A stretch of 21,254 bases of DNA, taken from CAZOVB01 sp964583095 (GTDB taxonomy: Bacteria; Planctomycetota; Phycisphaerae; SM23-33). Position 1 is the first letter of the stretch; every line of letters begins with the position of its first letter. The stretch spans positions 1 to 21,254 of the forward strand of contig CAZOVB010000074.1 in assembly GCA_964583095.1 (NCBI GenBank). Direction: 5' to 3'. This document shows, in pieces, positions 16,677 through 21,254 of the stretch. The notes beneath the pieces are model-generated. The model was not told the DNA's origin and ran no database searches. It saw nothing but the letters and a program-made list of their open reading frames with translations. The position numbers and the translations under genes were made by a program.

Positions 16677-18563
16677 CTACTCTCCGTAATCCACCCGCAC
16701 GTGTTCCACCTCGCCCGGGAACCGCTCGCATCGCTCCAGATCCCCTACGGCGGGGTACTTGTCCATCGTGTATTTCGCGATTTCCATCAGTCCGGAAGGA
16801 TAAATCGCCAGGGAGCCCTCGGCCTGGCCTGTCGCGACCTCCTGCCCATCGACGAGCAGCTTCATGCGCCCATCGGCCTCGATGACGCCCTCGACCTCGA
16901 CCCACTGGTTCCCCAACGGCTCATCGGCCTGGATGTCGCACGTCCACGGATCCAGCTTGTCCCATCGCAGCGGCTCGCGAACCGAGGCGATGCCCATTCC
17001 CAGCCGGCCGTCTTTGACATACAGCCCGTAGCGGGCGAAGAACCCGCCGTGGTGCACGATGGGCCCGTCGCCCCGGGCGCGCACCTTCGCCCGCATGCGG
17101 ACCCGGGTGTGGTCGAAGCCGGCCTCGACGCCGCGGAACCAGACCTGCTCGCCGGCCTTGAGTCGAAGCGAGCCGCCCGGGGCGGGAACCGAATTCAGGG
17201 CCCCAGCCGGCTCCTCGGGCACCCAGCGGGCCAGGCAGGCCTTGACTTCCGCGTGATCGGCACTGGAGGCCAGGTTGCGAAACTCCCGCGGGTCCTCCTG
17301 GATGTCGTAGAGTTCCTCGCTGCCGTCGGCGTATCGGCTGTAACGGTAACGGCCGGTCCGCAGCGAGTGATTGTTGGGCCCGAAGCTGGTCAGTCCCGGC
17401 CTGTCGCGGTCTTCCTCCTTTCCCAGCAGCAGCGGTGTGAGGCCCTGGCCTTCCAGGTGGCCCGGGTCCTCCAGTCCACAAAGGTCCACCAGCGTGGGAT
17501 ACACGTCGGTGAAGTCCACGCCGGCCTTGCAGACCTGTCCGGCCGGCGCGCCGGGAACCTTGATGATCAGCGGCACGCGGGAGCCGGCCTCGAAGAGCGA
17601 CCACTTCTTCCAGTGGAAATGCTCGCCCAACGAGTAGCCGTTGTCCGACCAGAGCACGACGATCGTATTCTCGGCGTGCGGGCTGTTTTCCAGGGCGTCG
17701 AGGACCTGGCCGATACAGTCGTCGGCGTAGCTGATGCAGGCCAGGTACGCCTGGAGGATCTCCCTCTGCTTGCCGGCCTGGACAATGCTTCGATGTTGGC
17801 CCCCGCCGTTGTCCTGGTAGCCGGTCAGCGCGACCTGGCGTGCGAAGTGGGGCATCTCGCCCATGTCGTCCGGACCTGTCTCGGGCAGCGTGAGCTTGTC
17901 CGGGTCGTACATGTCGAAGAACTTCTGCGGCGCGATCAGCGGCAGGTGAGGCCTGTGGAACCCCGCGGCCAGTAGGAACGGCTTGTCGTAGTCTCGGGCC
18001 AACTGCTCGCAAGCCCAGTTGGCGGTGTGCGTGTCGGCAAGCTCCCGGGCCTGGTCTTTATCCAGGGGGCCCCAGTGGGCTGCCCAGGTGTAGAAGCCCG
18101 GCGCATCGGTCATGCACTGCCGGTGACGCGAGTGCATGCCCATCTGCTGGCCACCGAAGTTCGTCCCCGTCCGGCACCACATGTACGTGTTGAAGCTTTG
18201 CAGGGCGGCCACCGCCACCGGCTCGCCGAAGTGGTCGATCTTGCCGGCCATCATCGTCTCGTAGCCCTGGTTGCGCATGTGCAGCGGGAAGGGAGGCCCA
18301 TTGAACCGGGCGGGAGATTCGCGCAGGTGGTCGCTTAGCAGATAGCAGCCGGTCGTCGAGGGGCGCATGCCCGTCATGATCGCCGTCCGCGATGGATTGC
18401 AGACCGGCGAGGGACAGCAAGCCCCGGTGAACAGCGTGCCCTGCGAGGCCAGGCGGTCCATGTGAGGCGTCTGAACGTCGGGGTTGGTGCCCATGCACCC
18501 CAGCCAGGAATTCATGTCGTCCAGGGCGATGAAAACAATGTTGGGTCGCGATGTATCTGTCAT
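16677..18563 (-). CDS. Sulfatase (iduronate-2-sulfatase-like) with C-terminal lectin-like domain
   Basis: A 628-residue type I sulfatase hydrolysing a sulfate ester, most likely on a sugar. Active-site features are D15-D16 (metal), CNPSRTAIMTG (55-65) with C55 converted to formylglycine, R59, GKIDH (107-111), HRPH (203-206), D307-N308 (metal) and K319/K320. The wording of the N-terminal half resembles iduronate-2-sulfatase-like enzymes. After the catalytic domain (about 1-475), residues about 480-628 form a beta-rich LamG/concanavalin-like module. No signal peptide is present, unusual for planctomycete sulfatases, so a cytoplasmic location is suggested. AGGAG precedes ATG 18563. It is divergent from an AraC regulator across 67 bases, implying regulated expression. 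The exact substrate cannot be told. Confidence 0.92.
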   Translation of the reverse strand: MTDTSRPNIVFIALDDMNSWLGCMGTNPDVQTPHMDRLASQGTLFTGACCPSPVCNPSRTAIMTGMRPSTTGCYLLSDHLRESPARFNGPPFPLHMRNQGYETMMAGKIDHFGEPVAVAALQSFNTYMWCRTGTNFGGQQMGMHSRHRQCMTDAPGFYTWAAHWGPLDKDQARELADTHTANWACEQLARDYDKPFLLAAGFHRPHLPLIAPQKFFDMYDPDKLTLPETGPDDMGEMPHFARQVALTGYQDNGGGQHRSIVQAGKQREILQAYLACISYADDCIGQVLDALENSPHAENTIVVLWSDNGYSLGEHFHWKKWSLFEAGSRVPLIIKVPGAPAGQVCKAGVDFTDVYPTLVDLCGLEDPGHLEGQGLTPLLLGKEEDRDRPGLTSFGPNNHSLRTGRYRYSRYADGSEELYDIQEDPREFRNLASSADHAEVKACLARWVPEEPAGALNSVPAPGGSLRLKAGEQVWFRGVEAGFDHTRVRMRAKVRARGDGPIVHHGGFFARYGLYVKDGRLGMGIASVREPLRWDKLDPWTCDIQADEPLGNQWVEVEGVIEADGRMKLLVDGQEVATGQAEGSLAIYPSGLMEIAKYTMDKYPAVGDLERCERFPGEVEHVRVDYGE

Positions 18564-18583
18564 GGCCTGCTCCTGGAGGGCAA

Positions 18584-18607
18584 AGGTTTTTTCGAGTCTT
18601 GAAACCT
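18584..18607. promoter_or_regulatory. Inverted repeat between sulfatase and araC-type gene, candidate operator
   Basis: AGGTTT (18584-18589) and AAACCT (18602-18607) are perfect inverted arms around a 12-base spacer. They sit in the only 67 bases available for both divergent promoters. AraC-type regulators often use direct rather than inverted sites, so binding is a guess. Confidence 0.35.
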
Positions 18608-18630
18608 ACGCGACCTGGAGCTGCTTGAAC

Positions 18631-19497
18631 ATGGAACTTCTGCCAATTATGATGGACAAAATGACAAACAGCTTCACCCGCTTCTTCCATGGCCGGGACG
18701 ACATGCTCTCAATGGGCATCCGCGTTCTGGCCTGCGGCCGGGCCGACGCGGCCTACTATCGCCGCCGCAGTGGCGACAGGCCTCGCATCGTCCACCGGTT
18801 CATCCTGGCCCTGCTGGCCGGGGGCTCGGGAACCCTCGACGCGCAATTGCTCGGCAAAAGAAAGATTCGAAAGGGCAGCTACTGGCTGCTGAGCCCGCAC
18901 GAGGATTTTGGCTATCAGCCCGAGAGGTACGAGTCGTGGCTTGTCCACTGGTGCTCGTTTGATGGACCGGCCATTCAGCAGGCCTCGACCGAGGGGAGAT
19001 TCCCGACCGGCCAGACCGTCGGATCCCTGCCGGATGAGACCGAGATACCCGAGGCATTCGACAAATTGCTACGATTGGGCCGTTCCCAGAATCTGCAACG
19101 GGAGAGGCAGATGCCCGGCCTGCTCCACCATCTTCTCGACGGGATGTTCCCAGCCTCCCCTGCCCCTGCAGGCGACGGACAGGAGATCCTCCAGCGAATC
19201 CTGGCCTGTATACGCGCCAACCCCCAGCGCGACTGGGATTTCCAGGATCTCGCCCGCCAGGAAGGCGTGAGTTACTCCCTGCTGCGAATGCGGTTCCGCC
19301 GGTTCACCGGCCTGCCTCCCCACCAGTTTCTCCTGCGCCTTCGCGTCAACCGCGCCTGCGAGTACCTCACCCGGGGCGACAGCGTCAAGGAAGCCGCCTA
19401 CCGCGTCGGCGTGAGCGACCCCTACTATTTCAGTCGCCTGTTCAAACGCGTTACCTCCATCTCCCCCAGCGATTACGCACGACGAAAACGCAGTTAG
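18631..19497 (+). CDS. AraC-family transcriptional regulator
   Basis: A 288-residue regulator. The N-terminal portion (about 15-150) looks like the cupin-type sensor of AraC proteins, including a segment like KGSYWLLSPHEDFGY. The C-terminal about 85 residues (201-285) form the double helix-turn-helix domain; conserved second-HTH wording VKEAAYRVGVSDPYYFSRLF and the ending ISPSDYARR are clear. The frame is open back to 18484, but that part overlaps the sulfatase start, so ATG 18631, preceded by GGAG at 18617-18620 (10-base spacing), is chosen; ATGs at 18649, 18652 and 18661 are alternatives. Being divergent from the sulfatase gene, it most likely controls that gene in response to a sugar. The effector is unknown. 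Confidence 0.9.
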   Translation: MELLPIMMDKMTNSFTRFFHGRDDMLSMGIRVLACGRADAAYYRRRSGDRPRIVHRFILALLAGGSGTLDAQLLGKRKIRKGSYWLLSPHEDFGYQPERYESWLVHWCSFDGPAIQQASTEGRFPTGQTVGSLPDETEIPEAFDKLLRLGRSQNLQRERQMPGLLHHLLDGMFPASPAPAGDGQEILQRILACIRANPQRDWDFQDLARQEGVSYSLLRMRFRRFTGLPPHQFLLRLRVNRACEYLTRGDSVKEAAYRVGVSDPYYFSRLFKRVTSISPSDYARRKRS

Positions 19498-19535
19498 CCT
19501 GGCTCGCCAATCCGGCCGGAAATCGTTATTAAACC

Positions 19536-19564
19536 TTTTGACCGATACCGCATGGGGGTATAAT
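19536..19564 (+). promoter_or_regulatory. Sigma70-type promoter for the HzsA-like gene
   Basis: A consensus -10 box TATAAT lies at 19559-19564. The -35 is either TTTTGA (19536-19541, 17-base spacer) or TTGACC (19538-19543, 15-base spacer). Transcription would start near 19571, about 45 bases before the ATG at 19615. Confidence 0.7.
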
Positions 19565-19571
19565 CGTTTCA

Positions 19572-19590
19572 GCGGAGAGAACCCCTCCGC
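19572..19590 (+). repeat. 5' UTR hairpin of the HzsA-like gene
   Basis: GCGGAG (19572-19577) pairs with CTCCGC (19585-19590) across a 7-base loop. It falls right at the predicted transcript 5' end, where it could protect the mRNA; no T-run follows. Confidence 0.4.
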
Positions 19591-19614
19591 GCTGCATGTC
19601 ACGGGAGACTGAAC

Positions 19615-21254
19615 ATGAACCACAATCGCCAATGGACCTTCCTGCTCTGCTTGACCCTCGCCCTGCTCTGCCTCCAGGCATCGGCCCAGGAGCAACCCGT
19701 AGTTCCCGAGGGCCTCACCGACCCCACCCAGGCCGATGAGCCCCCCGCGAGCGTCGATATCTCCGCCGAAGACCTCACAGGCCGGGCGACGCTGGATGGC
19801 CCCCTCCTGCGCCAAGCCCTTGCCGGCCCCATGCAGCACGTGGAAGAAGTGCTCTTCGCCGTTCGAGGCCGGGCCGGCGACCATTACTACAGCCCCTTCG
19901 GCTATACCTGCGGCAAGCCCGAACGCACGCTTTACAACAAGGGCCCCAGTTGGCTCTGTCGCCTCAACCTCCGCACGGGGCACCTGGAGGTCATCTACCA
20001 GGACCCCAAGGGCGCCATCCGCTATCCGCACCTGAGCCATGACGCCAAGCGCATCGTGATGAGCTACCGCAAGGCCGGCAGCGAAAAACACCACCTCTAC
20101 CGGATCAACACCGACGGCACGGGACTGACACAGCTCACCGGGGGAGACTGGAACGACCTGGACCCGATCTACCTGCCCGACGGGGATATCGTCTTTTCAT
20201 CGGACCGCTGCCATTGCTGGGTCGGCTGCTGGGTGACCCCCGTGGCCGTGCTCTACCGCTGCGACGCCGACGGCAAGAACATGCGGCGCCTCTCTGCCAA
20301 TGTCGAACACGAAAGCGCCCCCTGGCCCATGCCCGACGGGCGGATCCTCTTCACGCGATGGGAATATACCGAACGCGCCCTGACCGCCTTCCATCATCTC
20401 TGGACGGTCAACCCCGACGGCACGGGCGCGATGACCTACTACGGCAACAGCCTGACGCAGTACAAGATCATCGGCGGGCCCAAGGAATTTGCCAATCAGT
20501 CCAGGAGTTGGCTGTTCATCGACGCCAAGCCGATCCCCGACTCCAACGCCGTGGTTTCGATCATCAACGCATTCCACGGCAACGCTCTGCGAAGCGGCAT
20601 GATCGCCCGCATCCGTCCCGAGGCCGGGCCCGACCAGCAGGGAGCCATGGAACAGGTCAGCCCGCCGGCCGGCAAGCGACAGTGGCGCTGGCGCGACCCC
20701 TACCCCTTCAGCGAAGACTGCTTTCTGGCCTGTGTGGAACAGAGCCTGGTCCTCATGGACGGCCAGGGCAACTACGAGACCCTCTTCCAGCTCGAGGGGA
20801 TGAACGAGGCCATTCACGAGGTCCAGCCCCTGGTGCCCAGGCCCCGGGAGAAAGTCATCCCCTCCCGCGTCGATCTGAGCAAGACCACCGGGACCTTCGT
20901 CCTCCAGGACGTCGCCCTGGGCCGGCGGATGGAGAAGGTTCAACCCGGCGCCATCCGCAAGCTGCTGGTCATGGAGCTGCTGCCCTGGGGCGTTAAACCC
21001 CTCTGGGACAAGGACAACCTCGGAAGCACCAGCCGGAACGTCTGGATGTTCGAACGGGTCCTTGGCACCATCCCGGTCGAAGCCGACGGCTCCGCCCACT
21101 TCCAGGCCCCGGCCAACAGGCCCCTGTTCTTCGTCGCCCTGGATGAAAACGACGAGTGCATCAAGCGCATGCAGAGCCTGGTGGAAGTCCAGCCCGGCGA
21201 GACGGTTTCCTGCGTGGGCTGTCACGAACACCGCGTCCAGGCGCCCCCGCTGGG
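19615..21254 (+). CDS. Exported HzsA-like (hydrazine synthase alpha-type) protein, 3' end beyond window
   Basis: At least 546 residues; the frame is open to the right edge. A signal peptide (about 1-24, ending near LQASAQ) precedes a TolB/PD40-like beta-propeller with units such as LYRINTDGTGLTQLT and VLYRCDADGKNMRRL. A Cys-rich segment DRCHCWVGC lies within the propeller. Near the right edge the phrase GTIPVEADGSAHF leads to CVGCHEHR, whose CxxCH (C533, C536, H537) is a haem c attachment motif. This order matches the family related to the middle domain of hydrazine synthase alpha subunit, widespread in planctomycetes without anammox metabolism. It probably acts in the periplasm as a redox or binding protein; the function of non-anammox homologues is not known. 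GGGAG (19603-19607) is the ribosome binding site and a sigma70-type promoter lies upstream. Confidence 0.82.
   Translation, partial: MNHNRQWTFLLCLTLALLCLQASAQEQPVVPEGLTDPTQADEPPASVDISAEDLTGRATLDGPLLRQALAGPMQHVEEVLFAVRGRAGDHYYSPFGYTCGKPERTLYNKGPSWLCRLNLRTGHLEVIYQDPKGAIRYPHLSHDAKRIVMSYRKAGSEKHHLYRINTDGTGLTQLTGGDWNDLDPIYLPDGDIVFSSDRCHCWVGCWVTPVAVLYRCDADGKNMRRLSANVEHESAPWPMPDGRILFTRWEYTERALTAFHHLWTVNPDGTGAMTYYGNSLTQYKIIGGPKEFANQSRSWLFIDAKPIPDSNAVVSIINAFHGNALRSGMIARIRPEAGPDQQGAMEQVSPPAGKRQWRWRDPYPFSEDCFLACVEQSLVLMDGQGNYETLFQLEGMNEAIHEVQPLVPRPREKVIPSRVDLSKTTGTFVLQDVALGRRMEKVQPGAIRKLLVMELLPWGVKPLWDKDNLGSTSRNVWMFERVLGTIPVEADGSAHFQAPANRPLFFVALDENDECIKRMQSLVEVQPGETVSCVGCHEHRVQAPPL

Noticed and set aside
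18484..18630. Longer start for the AraC-type regulator
   Set aside because: It would overlap the divergent sulfatase coding region and the shared promoter; ATG 18631 with GGAG upstream is more plausible.
1..21254. tRNA, rRNA, CRISPR array, insertion sequence, integrase or phage gene
   Set aside because: None was seen; there are no regular spaced repeats, no transposase-like frames and no terminal inverted repeats.

Overview
The window looks like a chromosomal segment of a high-GC Planctomycetota bacterium, probably near the Phycisphaerae. The evidence is an N-terminal LEPR-type motif on a putative surface protein, a sulfatase, an exosortase with an EpsI-like partner, a very large TPR protein beside a Wza/Wzc-type export pair, and a protein resembling the hydrazine synthase alpha subunit, a family common in planctomycetes. 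The taxonomic call is inference; no rRNA or other marker gene is present.

Layout. Positions 34-1512 (minus) hold an AT-richer LEPR-motif protein. After a 465-base divergent gap, 1978-5612 (plus) carries a GH36 raffinose-synthase/alpha-galactosidase-like enzyme followed by a lipoprotein of unknown function. Positions 5613-6080 form a structured region of atypical composition, with a doubtful small ORF and two hairpins. Positions 6081-16564 form one long operon: Wza-like export lipoprotein, exosortase, EpsI-like protein, 1570-residue TPR protein, and a Wzz/Wzc-like chain-length protein with a degenerate BY-kinase domain. A 14-bp symmetrical terminator (16582-16624) ends it and probably also serves the convergent sulfatase gene. 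The sulfatase (16677-18563, minus) is divergent from an AraC-type regulator (18631-19497) across only 67 bases containing an inverted repeat. Behind a clear sigma70-type promoter, 19615 to the right edge is an exported HzsA-like protein with a CxxCH motif, cut by the window end.

How the genes may work together. The central operon matches the transport and sorting half of an exopolysaccharide/exosortase locus. The Wzc-like and Wza-like proteins would form the envelope-spanning polymer exporter. The exosortase and EpsI-like protein would process PEP-CTERM-type surface proteins, and the TPR protein would be a scaffold. No glycosyltransferase, polymerase, flippase or recognisable PEP-CTERM substrate is visible here, so those parts must lie elsewhere. 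The flanking GH36 enzyme and the sulfatase/AraC pair suggest use of sulfated or galactose-containing glycans.

Most notable points: the Wzc-like protein has Arg at the Walker A lysine and Asn in Walker A' yet keeps a C-terminal tyrosine cluster; the Wza-like protein carries a roughly 119-residue acidic insert between its two SLBB-like domains; and the operon is preceded by an unexplained structured leader.
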